Shown here in pieces: positions 17,208 through 25,978 of a stretch of DNA of 64,000 nt; within the stretch, counting starts at the first letter, position 1; every line of letters starts with the position of its first letter. The position numbers were made by a program, and so were the translations under genes. The notes beneath the pieces were generated by a model. The model saw only the letters and a program-made list of their open reading frames with translations, made no database searches and was not told the DNA's origin. Origin of the DNA: VAZQ01 sp963817135 (GTDB taxonomy: Bacteria; Pseudomonadota; Alphaproteobacteria; Rhizobiales; Xanthobacteraceae); contig CAWFNG010000022.1 of assembly GCA_963817135.1 (NCBI GenBank), positions 1 to 64,000 on the forward strand, read 5' to 3'.

Positions 17208-17408
17208 ATGATTGAAACCAGGCCGAACCTTCGTCGTAGTTGGTATGACTACAATTGGGACTGGGCGCTCATCTCACTGTTCGCCCTTGTGCTCTTAGCA
17301 GGCATCGTCCTCTGGACCTACGCCGACCGTCCACGAACCGCCGCCATTCCTGACGATGCTACCACAGGTCAGAGCACCCGACCGAGCCTCCCGACATTCC
17401 CAAACTGA
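17208..17408 (+). CDS. Small single-pass membrane protein
   Basis: 66 residues: a polar start, one membrane helix (WALISLFALVLLAGIVLWTY) and a Pro/Thr-rich tail probably outside the membrane. The ATG lies 48 bases after a FixK-type box. Family not recognised. Confidence 0.55.
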   Translation: MIETRPNLRRSWYDYNWDWALISLFALVLLAGIVLWTYADRPRTAAIPDDATTGQSTRPSLPTFPN

Positions 17409-17961
17409 TCTGTTTCTCGCGCGCGGCCAAGGTCACCCGTAGGGTCCGCGCCATCCGAACAGCCGACGTTACATATATTTTTCCATCTCGCCGATCTGCT
17501 TGCAAATACGTTTAAACCAACCCATTTGGCCACCGCTGACGTAACGATGCCCAGACTCCTTTAAGCTTTCGATCACGCCTTTGATCATTTTCATCCAAGT
17601 CGTCACGATTCGCGTAGCATTTACTGATCGATATCGAAATGCTGAGCCCCTTATATTCAAAATGGAATTTCAGCTTCGTCGCAAAGCTCTGAAACAGTGT
17701 GGAGGAACCCGCGTTTCCTTTATGTGGCTATCGAAGTGTTCCTGCCAGTTCCAGGCGCCGGATGCGCGGAGGATCATGCATTCGCCAGTGAGTTGGTGCT
17801 GCTAGCGGCGGCGTGTGCTCAACGAATTACGGCAACGGCCAAAGGCTGGCGACCAATTCGGTCTCGACCGGCTCACCACCAGCAGTGAAAACAATCTAGA
17901 TAGAGCCGCCAACGGCGACGGCTCCCCCCGCGGCGCAACCACGTCCGTCAGTTCGATCATC
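17409..17961. other. Intergenic stretch with one doubtful small frame
   Basis: About 550 bases. A minus-strand frame (17469-17660) ends in IKGVIESLKESGHRYVSGGQ and a basic tail and could be a small protein with a start near 17594, but I recognise no family. Nothing else is supported. Confidence 0.3.
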
Positions 17962-18006
17962 TTGATCTAGGTCAAGGGACCGCTTTTATCCGCGCGGCAC
18001 TATAAT
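17962..18006 (+). promoter_or_regulatory. FixK-type promoter of boxB
   Basis: TTGATCTAGGTCAA at 17962-17975 is a perfect TTGA-N6-TCAA box, and a perfect TATAAT -10 hexamer follows at 18001-18006. The box centre falls about 44 bases before a start near 18013, close to the class II FNR/FixK geometry. boxB begins at 18083. Confidence 0.75.
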
Positions 18007-18082
18007 TAGAGTTCGGGAAAGCAGCTCGGACCGCAACGAGCCGTTCGACCGAAATAATGAACAGTCTGAGCGAGAACGACCC

Positions 18083-19531
18083 ATGTTGGACATCATCAAT
18101 GTCGATTACTCCACAAAAATTCCCAACAATGTCGGTCTGACGGAAGATCGCCAAGTGCTCCGCGCGCTGGAGGGGTGGCATCCAGGCTACCTCGACTGGT
18201 GGATGGACATGGGACCAGATGGCTTCCAGGACTTACTCGTTTATCTGCGCACGGCGGTATCCGTCGACCCGAAGGGTTGGGCTAAGTTCGACTATTTGAA
18301 GATGCCGCAATATCGCTGGGGCATCCTGCTTGCTCCAGCCGAAGATGGGCGCAAGGTCCCATTTGGCCAGCACGGAGGCGAGCAAGCCTGGCAAGAGGTG
18401 CCGGGCGAGCACCGCGCTATGCTGCGGCGGCTCATTGTGATCCAGGGTGACACCGAGCCTGCCTCGGTTGAGCAGCAACGCCATCTCGGCAAGACGGCGC
18501 CTTCGCTCTATGACATGCGCAATCTGTTCCAGGTCAATGTTGAGGAAGGTCGGCACTTGTGGGCCATGGTCTATCTTCTGCACAAATATTTCGGCCGCGA
18601 TGGGCGCGAGGAAGCGGAGGAGCTGCTGCTGCGCCGCTCCGGCAGCGCAGACAAGCCGCGCATGCTAGGCGCCTTCAACGAAAAGACACCCGATTGGTTA
18701 TCATTTTTCATGTTCACCTTTTTCACGGATCGTGACGGCAAGATGCAGCTGGAAAGCCTGGCGCAATCGGGGTTCGATCCGCTCTCGCGCACCTGCCGCT
18801 TCATGCTGACCGAAGAAGCACACCACATGTTCGTAGGCGAAACTGGAGTGACCCGCACGGTTCAGCGCACCTGCGAGGCGATGAAAGCGGCCGGTATCGA
18901 AGATCCCCATGACGTGAAGGGGATCCGCGCTCTCGGCGTGATCGACCTCCCAACCGTGCAGAAAAAGCTCAATATGCACTATTCGCTGTCACTCGATCTT
19001 TTCGGATCGGAAGTATCGACCAATGCCGCGAATTCGTTCACTGCGGGGCTCAAGGGCCGCTTCCATGAAACGGGGATCGCGGACGATCACCAGCTAGAGC
19101 GTGCGACTTATCCAGTTCTCAAGATTGTCAAGGGCGAGATCAAGCGCGTCGACGAGCCCGCGCTCACCGCGATCAACATCCGGCTGCGCGACGACTACAC
19201 AAACGACTGTCAAAGAGGCGTCGACCGATGGAACAAGGTGCTGGACCGCGCAGGCGTCAATTTCCGCCTGACGCCGCCGCATGTCGCGTTCCACCGCAAA
19301 ATTGGCGAGTTCCGCGACGTCTTTGCTTCGCCGACCGGAGTGCTGCTGGACGACGATGCTTGGGAGCGCCAACAGAATGAATGGCTGCCATCGAAGGCGG
19401 ACGGTGATTTCATCAATGACTTGATGAAGCCCTGTTGGGAGCGCGGTAAATTCGCAAGCTGGATCGCGCCGCCTCGGGTCGGCATCGACAACAGGCCCGG
19501 CGATTTCGAATACGTGAAAATTGCGGCTTAA
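18083..19531 (+). CDS. boxB: Benzoyl-CoA 2,3-epoxidase subunit BoxB
   Basis: 482-residue diiron oxygenase. BoxB works with the reductase BoxA to make 2,3-epoxybenzoyl-CoA, the first step of the aerobic box pathway for benzoate. Diiron ligand motifs are visible: EEGRHLW near residue 150 and LTEEAHHMFVGE near residue 240. Length agrees with characterised BoxB. boxA, boxC and the benzoate-CoA ligase are not in the window, so this is an isolated copy whose role here is uncertain. A FixK-type promoter lies upstream. The next gene starts 22 bases downstream, so the two are probably co-transcribed. Confidence 0.9.
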   Translation: MLDIINVDYSTKIPNNVGLTEDRQVLRALEGWHPGYLDWWMDMGPDGFQDLLVYLRTAVSVDPKGWAKFDYLKMPQYRWGILLAPAEDGRKVPFGQHGGEQAWQEVPGEHRAMLRRLIVIQGDTEPASVEQQRHLGKTAPSLYDMRNLFQVNVEEGRHLWAMVYLLHKYFGRDGREEAEELLLRRSGSADKPRMLGAFNEKTPDWLSFFMFTFFTDRDGKMQLESLAQSGFDPLSRTCRFMLTEEAHHMFVGETGVTRTVQRTCEAMKAAGIEDPHDVKGIRALGVIDLPTVQKKLNMHYSLSLDLFGSEVSTNAANSFTAGLKGRFHETGIADDHQLERATYPVLKIVKGEIKRVDEPALTAINIRLRDDYTNDCQRGVDRWNKVLDRAGVNFRLTPPHVAFHRKIGEFRDVFASPTGVLLDDDAWERQQNEWLPSKADGDFINDLMKPCWERGKFASWIAPPRVGIDNRPGDFEYVKIAA

Positions 19532-19553
19532 GATCGTTGGAGGGGCCGGGGCT

Positions 19554-19964
19554 ATGCAGATCGAAGGGACCACATTCGGCAGCATCACCATTGACGGAAA
19601 GACCTATGAGCACGACGTGGTCATTCGCCTTGACGGCGAGGTGATGAAGCGAAAGAAGAAGCTGTCAAAGAAGTATTACGGTACATCGCACACGCTCTCG
19701 AAAGAGGAAGCGAAATTTGTCTTTGAGAAGGGATGTAAACAACTCATTCTCGGCTCGGGGCAGTTCGGCAATGTGCATTTATCACCGGAAGCTGAGGCTT
19801 ACTTTGAGAAAAAGCACTGCACAGTGCTAGTAAAGCCTAACGAAAACGTCGGCCAATGGTGGCATTTCGGCGCATCATGCGACCAATGTCACGCTGCTCT
19901 GATTACGCCCGAGCGATCCGAGTACGTGAGCAAGCACCAAGTCCGTCACTTCTGGTCCTGCTGA
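19554..19964 (+). CDS. Mth938/DUF498-type domain protein
   Basis: 136 residues. The core (FGSITIDGKTYEHDVVIRLD .. KKLSKKYYGTSHTLSKEEAKF .. CKQLILGSGQFGNVHLSPEA) matches the Mth938-like fold. The family usually ends in FHVTC or similar; here the sequence after VKPNE is different and ends RHFWSC, so the last 40 residues may follow a frameshift or have diverged. The ATG at 19554 has GGAGG upstream. It lies directly behind boxB. Biochemical role unknown. Confidence 0.7.
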   Translation: MQIEGTTFGSITIDGKTYEHDVVIRLDGEVMKRKKKLSKKYYGTSHTLSKEEAKFVFEKGCKQLILGSGQFGNVHLSPEAEAYFEKKHCTVLVKPNENVGQWWHFGASCDQCHAALITPERSEYVSKHQVRHFWSC

Positions 19965-20217
19965 ATTTTCGGAAGCACTTTCGCGCTTTACCAACGAAGT
20001 CATTCGCAAGAAATAGACTGGCGCTTATCAGACAAGCAGTGTCCCGCCGCAGGTTTTGTGTCACGGGCGAACGCTGAGAACTTGTTCCCGTTACGCGACT
20101 TTCAACCTTATACCCTTGAACCCTGGCACCGCGACCGGAAAGTTTTAATGCGGCTACGCTTGGGCCGGCGTTAGCCGTCAGAACCCTCTATCGTCAACGT
20201 TTTGTACCGCCGTGGCC

Positions 20218-20973
20218 TCAGCCAGGGTTCATCCCTTTGGCCTTGATCACGGCCATGGCCGGCGGGCTCATCAGATAGGCGACGAACGCCTTGGCCGCAT
20301 CTGGTTCTTTGCTGTTGGCGGCGACGCCTAAGGCGTAGACCACTTCGCGTTGCACTTCGGCGGGGAATGGTCCCACGATATCCAAACGGGGATCAATCAG
20401 CACGTTCAGAAGAAAGACGGCAAGCTCGGCTTCGCCGTTGGCGACTGTCTCAACGATCTGCTTGGGCGCGGGCTGCACCTTGGTCTTGGCCTTCATCTCG
20501 TCGGCAATGCCGAGCCGTTCGTATATGCTAGCAAGCTGAGTGCCGGTGGCGCTCGCCGGTATCGAGGCGATGGACTGCGCCTTGAGCAGCGTCTGCTTGA
20601 GCGCACCCGCTGTGCTGATGTCAGGTTTAGGTGCGCCGGTGCGGACCGCGACACCGATGCCAACCCGAGCGACGTCGGGCGTCGGTCCGGGCGCGACCTG
20701 AGCACGCGCAGCAGTATCTTTCCAAACGTCTTGGGGTACGACACCAAGATCAAACGGAACACCGCTCGTGGCCATCTCGATCAGTTCCGGTGTCGTTCCG
20801 TAGCGAATGACAACCTTATGGCCGGACGCGCGCTCGAACAGGGCGGCGATCTCGTTCAACGGTGCGGCTATGCCGCCCCCAGCTATAACCTGAAGTTCAG
20901 CGGCTCGCACAGCGCTCGCCCAAGCAAAAACAAGAACCGATCCGAGCAGGACATTGATCGACCATCTGCCCAC
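20218..20973 (-). CDS. Periplasmic substrate-binding protein, ModA-like
   Basis: About 251 residues with a signal peptide (INVLLGSVLVFAWASAVRAAE) and the ModA-type layout (IAGGGIAAPLNEIAALFE .. GTTPELIEMATSGVPFDLGV .. ATGTQLASIYERLG). Such proteins bind molybdate or other small anions for an ABC transporter, but no permease or ATPase gene is adjacent, so the ligand is unknown. The GTG at 20973 has GGAGGGGA upstream and is preferred over the ATG at 21000. Confidence 0.8.
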   Translation of the reverse strand: MGRWSINVLLGSVLVFAWASAVRAAELQVIAGGGIAAPLNEIAALFERASGHKVVIRYGTTPELIEMATSGVPFDLGVVPQDVWKDTAARAQVAPGPTPDVARVGIGVAVRTGAPKPDISTAGALKQTLLKAQSIASIPASATGTQLASIYERLGIADEMKAKTKVQPAPKQIVETVANGEAELAVFLLNVLIDPRLDIVGPFPAEVQREVVYALGVAANSKEPDAAKAFVAYLMSPPAMAVIKAKGMNPG

Positions 20974-21208
20974 GATCTCCCCTCCCGCGACGCACTGCAC
21001 CGCCGCCTAAATCGCGCATACTGGCGCGACTATCAGCGGTTCTTGCGCTCTCTGCAAGAGAGAACACGCTCGTACGAGCTATTATAAGTATCGCGATGTG
21101 CAGCTAAGCGAAATTGCGTGGTGGCTTGCAGACGAAAGACGGTGGGATGTTTGAAGGGGCTACGCGAACGGGGCGATCACGGTCTGCGCGGCAGCGCAGT
21201 TGCGTTCG

Positions 21209-21359
21209 TCATACAAGTATACGTCCAAATATGACAACAGCGTACGTCAGCGCCGCGAACAGGCCAGCCATAAGCGGGCCGCTCGAATAACAATGCAATG
21301 AGGCAAAGGAGCGCGGACGTAACGCCAAGCACCATAATTTCGAGCGCTCTTCTATCCAT
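21209..21359 (-). pseudogene. Small two-helix membrane protein, frameshifted
   Basis: The frame from 21359 gives MDRRALEIMVLGVTSALLCL and IALLFERPA, a membrane helix. The neighbouring frame continues MAGLFAALTYAVVIFGRILV to a stop at 21209. One frame change near 21270 would join them into a roughly 50-residue two-helix protein. Tentative. Confidence 0.35.
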
Positions 21360-21667
21360 TCCGCGCCTCTCGGCAGCGATTGGCCTGGGGATAGCGGGGA
21401 CTAGAGTAATCCCAGTGTGGGACTGCTTCTACTGCTCTGCTACAAAGGACGCGCCTTGATGGAGCTAGTCGCAAGACCGGTTCCGTGGAGGCCAGAAGAG
21501 CCTCGGCTTCGCGGTTGGGGCTCTTTTCGTTTTTGCAACCTTTTCTGCGGCAGCAAGCGCTGGTGTTGCTTCGTTTGCCTGTAGCCTCAGCGATTGCCTT
21601 TACAAAGCCGGAGCAAGCAATCATTCCCGAGCCATCCCGGGAGGAGAAGCATGCTGATGTCCGAGCG
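21360..21667. other. Intergenic stretch, nothing recognised
   Basis: The frame of the hydrolase is open here from 21485, but this part does not look like the family, and a separate short frame begins near 21650. No promoter or repeat is clear. Confidence 0.35.
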
Positions 21668-22558
21668 ATGGAAACGCGAACTGTAAATTGGAGTTGGCGC
21701 GGGCAACCCATCCGCCTGAACTCTAGCGAAGGTGGAAGCGGGCGAACCATTATTCTTCTTCCCGCGCTCAGCTCGATCTCGACACGGCACGAGATGCGCC
21801 CTCTACAGGAGCGTTTGGCGCATGAATACTCGACGTTCTCCATCGACTTGCCGGGATTTGGGGACGAGGCGCGGCCCCAGATAGATTGGACACCGGAGGT
21901 CTACGCCGCCTTTCTGTCATTCCTCTTCACGTCGGTAGTAAAGCAGCCGTACGCGATTATTGCCGCCGGGCATGCAGCGGGCTACGTCCTCAAGTATGCC
22001 GCCACCGCACTAGAGATTAATCCGCGGCTCGTTCTCATTGCTCCGACCTGGCGAGGACCGTTGCCCACCATGATGCGCGGGCATCGCCCCTTTTTCGCTC
22101 GGCTACGCCACCTGGTGGATCGGCCTGTAATCGGGCCGCTCATTTACTGGCTCAACGTCAATCCGTTCGTAGTCCGTCGTATGGGCGCCGGTCACGTTTA
22201 TGCCGACCCCGGGTATTTGAGCGGCGATAAATTGGAAGAAAAACTCGCTGTTGTGCGCGCGGCTGGCGCGCGATTTGCGTCGGTGCGTTTTGTTGCTGGC
22301 CGCCTCGATCCGTTCGCCAGCCGTGAAGAGTTCCTTGCATGCGCACGACGTGCGATGGCTCTGATCATGGTGATTTACGGCAGCGAAACGCCGCCGAGGT
22401 CGCGTGCCGAGATCGAGGCTCTCGCCGCACTACCCGGCATCCGCAGTATTCGGTTGCCTAGCGGTAAGCTGTCCGTGCACGAGGAGTTTCCCGATGCGAC
22501 TGTCGAGGCGATCACACCGTTTCTGCACGGAACGTTGCGGCCGGCAGCAATCGCATGA
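21668..22558 (+). CDS. Alpha/beta hydrolase-fold protein with altered nucleophile
   Basis: 296 residues with the alpha/beta-hydrolase layout: oxyanion region (RTIILLPALSSIST), DLPGFGDEARP, a nucleophile elbow reading IIAAGHAAGYVLKYA, an Asp in VAGRLDPFASREE and a His in LSVHEEFPD. At the elbow the usual G-x-S-x-G is GHAAG, so the nucleophile Ser appears to be Ala. It may be inactive as an esterase or act in another way. The ATG at 21668 is preferred because the frame upstream is not family-like. Confidence 0.78.
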   Translation: METRTVNWSWRGQPIRLNSSEGGSGRTIILLPALSSISTRHEMRPLQERLAHEYSTFSIDLPGFGDEARPQIDWTPEVYAAFLSFLFTSVVKQPYAIIAAGHAAGYVLKYAATALEINPRLVLIAPTWRGPLPTMMRGHRPFFARLRHLVDRPVIGPLIYWLNVNPFVVRRMGAGHVYADPGYLSGDKLEEKLAVVRAAGARFASVRFVAGRLDPFASREEFLACARRAMALIMVIYGSETPPRSRAEIEALAALPGIRSIRLPSGKLSVHEEFPDATVEAITPFLHGTLRPAAIA

Positions 22559-22845
22559 GCGTCTTGTACCCACGGTTAAATGGTGACGTGGGGTGGCAGG
22601 GTGTGGGGATGACATCCTGTTAGCGACAGTTGCTCCGCGCATGACCGGCTGAGCCGGCCTTACCCCCTCACATTTAAATCCTTAAACCTGGCATGAGCCG
22701 CGGTGATCAGTGCGCTCGCATTAGGTCTGCTTACCCTCAGTCATCCGACATTGGCGCTGCGCGTTGGCATGTCATGTTCGTGCCAAGAGCGGTCATTAGC
22801 GAACGATGATAGTGACGGTCCGCGATGGGTTGAGCGATCCGGCGG

Positions 22846-23259
22846 CTAGTCCGCGGGCGCATTCTCGCGGCGCTCGGCGACATGCCAAAGCACGCCGGAG
22901 GGGTCATAAACGTAACCTACGCGTAGTCCCCAAGGCCGCATGGCCGGGGCCTTTGGCGGTTGAACACCGAATACCTTCGGCAAATCTAGAGCCTCGATAT
23001 GCTCCCACCATGCGTCGAGGTTGTCGACCATCATCTGCATCATGCAGTTTTCGGCCCATTCTTTTTTATAATATCGCTGCAAGATGAAAGCGCTTGCGCC
23101 CACGCCGAAGATGGCGACATCGCCGTCGAGCAGTTTCTTGAAACCGAGCGCTTCGTAGAAGGCTTTGCTGGAATCGAAGTCCTTTGCCGGAATGAAGGCG
23201 CGTGCCGCTTCCGTACCGCTTGGAACCACCATCCTGGTCGGCCCTCCTGCAGTGGTCAT
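22846..23259 (-). CDS. Glyoxalase/VOC-fold protein
   Basis: 137 residues of the glyoxalase superfamily: RAFIPAKDFDSSKAFYEALGF at the N-terminus and YVYDPSGVLWHVAERRE at the C-terminus. Members include bleomycin-resistance-type and metal-dependent enzymes; the ligand here is unknown. No operon partner. Confidence 0.72.
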   Translation of the reverse strand: MTTAGGPTRMVVPSGTEAARAFIPAKDFDSSKAFYEALGFKKLLDGDVAIFGVGASAFILQRYYKKEWAENCMMQMMVDNLDAWWEHIEALDLPKVFGVQPPKAPAMRPWGLRVGYVYDPSGVLWHVAERRENAPAD

Positions 23260-23578
23260 CTTCAGATAACTGCCCGCTGACCGTGCCAGGATTGCGATCC
23301 AAGTTCAACTTCCGCAATGGGTCATCAACCTCGTTTCGAGCACGCGCCAGATCGACAGTGCGAGAAACCTAAAATGATTAGTGGTGTACCCCGTGGCCGA
23401 GGGGCGGGCATGGACCGCTGAAAATCGTTGACGGCTTGCTTGAAACCGAGCTTCTCGGCATCTTGCGCCATTCTCCGCAAGCGCAGTTAGCGTTGCGTGC
23501 ATATCGTAGGCTGCCCAGTGACGCTAACTACCAGCCGGCGCATCTCCTCATCTGCACACCAAATCGTGCGGAGTTGTA
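23260..23578. other. Intergenic stretch, nothing recognised
   Basis: About 320 bases with only short overlapping frames and no recognisable element. Confidence 0.35.
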
Positions 23579-23992
23579 ATGAGCAAAGAACAACACGGGG
23601 ACTATTCAGGTAGCGGCAACTTTAAGCAACGCTGGGACGAAGAAGACGGCGCGCGCGATAAGCTGGAACAACGGGCGAAGGAGTTATCCCTGGAAGAGCA
23701 AGCGAATGAAATATTCGCTCCGATTCAGGAGTTTTTGATAAGGTTGGACAACGTCCTCCGCGGCTTTGGTGCATCAGTAGACATCAATACCCAATGGGAG
23801 CACCTTGGTGAGCAAAGATTGCGTCGCCTAGCGAGGGTGAGGTCGGAGACTGACCAGCAACTCTCTCTTGCTTTCAACATTCACGGAGTGAGGATTTTTT
23901 ACCACGATAAGTCTTACCAGCTTTCCCGTGATATCGAAGCCCTCAAGCGGGTTATAATCGGCGACATAGAAAAGTTTCTCAAACCGCGATGA
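23579..23992 (+). CDS. Hypothetical protein
   Basis: 137 residues, charged, with a helical centre (EEQANEIFAPIQEFLIRLDNV) and an alpha-beta end (LSLAFNIHGVRIFYHDKSY). The frame is clean and ends in KFLKPR. No signal peptide or membrane segment. Family not recognised. Confidence 0.6.
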   Translation: MSKEQHGDYSGSGNFKQRWDEEDGARDKLEQRAKELSLEEQANEIFAPIQEFLIRLDNVLRGFGASVDINTQWEHLGEQRLRRLARVRSETDQQLSLAFNIHGVRIFYHDKSYQLSRDIEALKRVIIGDIEKFLKPR

Positions 23993-24199
23993 TCGGCAAG
24001 CGGCGCTGTGAGCTTGGCATGGGCACCGACTGCAAACAGGCACATCGATCCTATGTCAAAGCTTGCGACAAATATTCGCATAACCGCGTTTGGCTAAGGC
24101 AAGGCAACCAGACTCTCGCCTATCGCCTCGCGGACTAGTTCGTGCACAAGCCTCACAGCGGCAAGCACTGAGACTGCACTGGACAGTAAGAGCGCTTAA

Positions 24200-24379
24200 T
24201 CAGGCCGCTGATTTCAGGATAGGTTTCTTCGTGCCGGGCTCGGTACTCACACCTATGGGGCAGGATTCTGCTCCCTCCTCAATGGCCGTCCGCAGCTTCC
24301 GGCAGAACTCGTCATCATGCTCCCGAGCGGAAAGCATAGATTCTTCCGCCTCAAGAATAGCTTTGTTCCATCTCAACAT
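24200..24379 (-). CDS. Small hypothetical protein
   Basis: 59 residues (MLRWNKAILEAEESMLSARE, then HDDEFCRKLRTAIEEGAESC), mostly acidic helix. The ATG has GGGGAGGG upstream. Function unknown. Confidence 0.42.
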   Translation of the reverse strand: MLRWNKAILEAEESMLSAREHDDEFCRKLRTAIEEGAESCPIGVSTEPGTKKPILKSAA

Positions 24380-24649
24380 GACGCCCTCCCCGCAGCCCCC
24401 CGCGCCCATAAAACTCATCGAGTAAGTGGGCGCTTTTGCGGCTGTGGTAGGTCCTAAAGGCCCCTTTTGCGCGGGCGGGCGGGTCTCGTTCCGCCTCCAA
24501 TCGTGAGGAAGGGTTGATCTAACTCGCCCTGTTACTACTCCCTGTTGTTGACTAAGCGCTGTGGGGCACGAGGCGTCGATAAATTTGACGGAACGTGCCT
24601 CCACGGTGTCTATTCAGGCCGTCGAAAATTCGTAATGGCAAGGCTACGC

Positions 24650-24680
24650 CTAAATAAAAAGAACCCCGCCGTGGCGGGGC
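24650..24680 (-). terminator. Rho-independent terminator (leftward)
   Basis: On the minus strand a CCCCGCC-loop-GGCGGGG hairpin (stem 24664-24670 with 24673-24679) is followed by TTCTTTTTATTTA. It lies downstream of the minus-strand gene 24837-25028. The rest of 24380-24836 shows no gene. Confidence 0.7.
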
Positions 24681-24836
24681 TTGGGGGAGGAGTAGTTTGT
24701 AGAGAGCGGAGTTCGCTTCGTAGAATTAGAGCCCAAAAGCGCTGAATTCCACGGCGGAACAATGCATACCGCGACGGAAGAGCCGCTTGGTGACGCGAAT
24801 CAACCTAGCCATCGGAATTCTCCCTTTGGCGTGGGC

Positions 24837-25028
24837 TCAGAGGAAATTCCCTGCCTCCCACGACCTTGCACGTAGATTAACGCTGCCGGTTGCTCGCGCG
24901 CTGTGATAGCCATCACAAAAGAGCGCTTTCTCAGACAGAAAAGCCTTCATTCCCGTCGATAATTCGTGACGGGGTATCGCGTGCAAGGTGCCGTGCTCAG
25001 CCCAACGGCGCAATTGGTCGGAATGCAT
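24837..25028 (-). CDS. Small hypothetical protein
   Basis: 63 residues beginning MHSDQLRRWAEHGTLHAIPR, with a very strong ribosome binding site (GGAGGGG) and a terminator downstream, so expression is likely. The longer frame from 25208 is less credible. A CRP-like TGTGA-N6-TCACA match at 24902-24917 lies inside the coding part. Function unknown. Confidence 0.55.
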   Translation of the reverse strand: MHSDQLRRWAEHGTLHAIPRHELSTGMKAFLSEKALFCDGYHSARATGSVNLRARSWEAGNFL

Positions 25029-25164
25029 TTCCCCTCCAGCCAAGGCCAAAATTGTAGGCCTGATTAAGAGGCTAGTCGCATATCGACAGAAACAGGTCTG
25101 CTGTATCGGCCCTTGCTGCCTCTGCTTTACAAGTCCCGCACACGCAAGATGAGGGTGAGCGCAA

Positions 25165-25335
25165 ATGGAAGCATTTTTGCCAATGATGATGTTCGCGGTC
25201 GGTGTCATCGCTGCGGGGTTAGGGAGCTATATGCTGGGCGGGGTCTGGATGGTGATCACTGTACTGGGCGCGGTTTTCGCACTGACGGGGCTCGTCCTCT
25301 TTTCCCATGGACATCTTTCGCACCTCATTAATTAA
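25165..25335 (+). CDS. Small two-helix membrane protein
   Basis: 56 residues: MEAFLPMMMFAVGVIAAGLG, then MLGGVWMVITVLGAVFALTGLVLF, ending SHGHLSHLIN. Two membrane helices and a His-rich tail. A GAGGG ribosome binding site precedes the ATG. Divergent from the gene at 24837. No family named. Confidence 0.55.
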   Translation: MEAFLPMMMFAVGVIAAGLGSYMLGGVWMVITVLGAVFALTGLVLFSHGHLSHLIN

Positions 25336-25390
25336 TACCTCTGGACGCCGGTTGACGTGTGACAGCTACGGGGGCAGTCGGTGAGTGGTA

Positions 25391-25978
25391 ATGCGTAAAG
25401 CAATAATTGTTCTCTTCGTCAGCGCGCTCATTTGGATCGGTTACACGGTTTGGCCGCTGTACGAATTGGCGGTGCTGGTGCGGGCCATTGAAGCCCGCGA
25501 ATTCTCTACAGCGGTACGGCATATAAACTTTGAGCGCGTTCGCGTGTCCCTGACAGAGCAGCTGGTCACTGCCTACTTTCGAAGGTCTGGAATCAAACCC
25601 AATCCGCTTGCGCAACAGGCGGCTGCCGCTGGTCTGTCTATCTTAAGTCCAGTCGTCAATAAGCTAGTTTCGCCTGAAGCGCTCTCCGAGCTCTTGGCCG
25701 TGGGTTGGCCAGTAGCTGTCGCCGGAAACCCGCCGCCAGGTACTCTCGGAATAAATCGTGAGACGCTCAGAACCGCTTGGGAGATTTTTTCTGCGTCTCA
25801 TTATGGGATCGGCAGGTATGAAGTGTCGGCACCGACAGAACTGCCGCCCGCAAACCGCTTTCGGCTTACGTTTCAGCTAATAGCCTGGCGATGGCAACTT
25901 GCTGGGATACTTCTGCCAGAGAATATTCAGGACCTGCTGGCAGACGAGCTTATTAGGTCCACAAGGCAGGGCAGGTAA
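25391..25978 (+). CDS. DUF2939 domain membrane-anchored protein
   Basis: 195 residues with an N-terminal membrane anchor (AIIVLFVSALIWIGYTVWPL) followed by the DUF2939 pattern (YELAVLVRAIEAREFSTAVRHINFERVRVSLTEQL, in order). Such proteins are exported and uncharacterised. The ATG at 25391 is used; a GTG at 25385 is also possible. Confidence 0.75.
   Translation: MRKAIIVLFVSALIWIGYTVWPLYELAVLVRAIEAREFSTAVRHINFERVRVSLTEQLVTAYFRRSGIKPNPLAQQAAAAGLSILSPVVNKLVSPEALSELLAVGWPVAVAGNPPPGTLGINRETLRTAWEIFSASHYGIGRYEVSAPTELPPANRFRLTFQLIAWRWQLAGILLPENIQDLLADELIRSTRQGR

Noticed and set aside
24902..24917. CRP-like TGTGA-N6-TCACA site
   Set aside because: It lies inside the coding part of a small gene with a strong ribosome binding site and is not placed upstream of any start.
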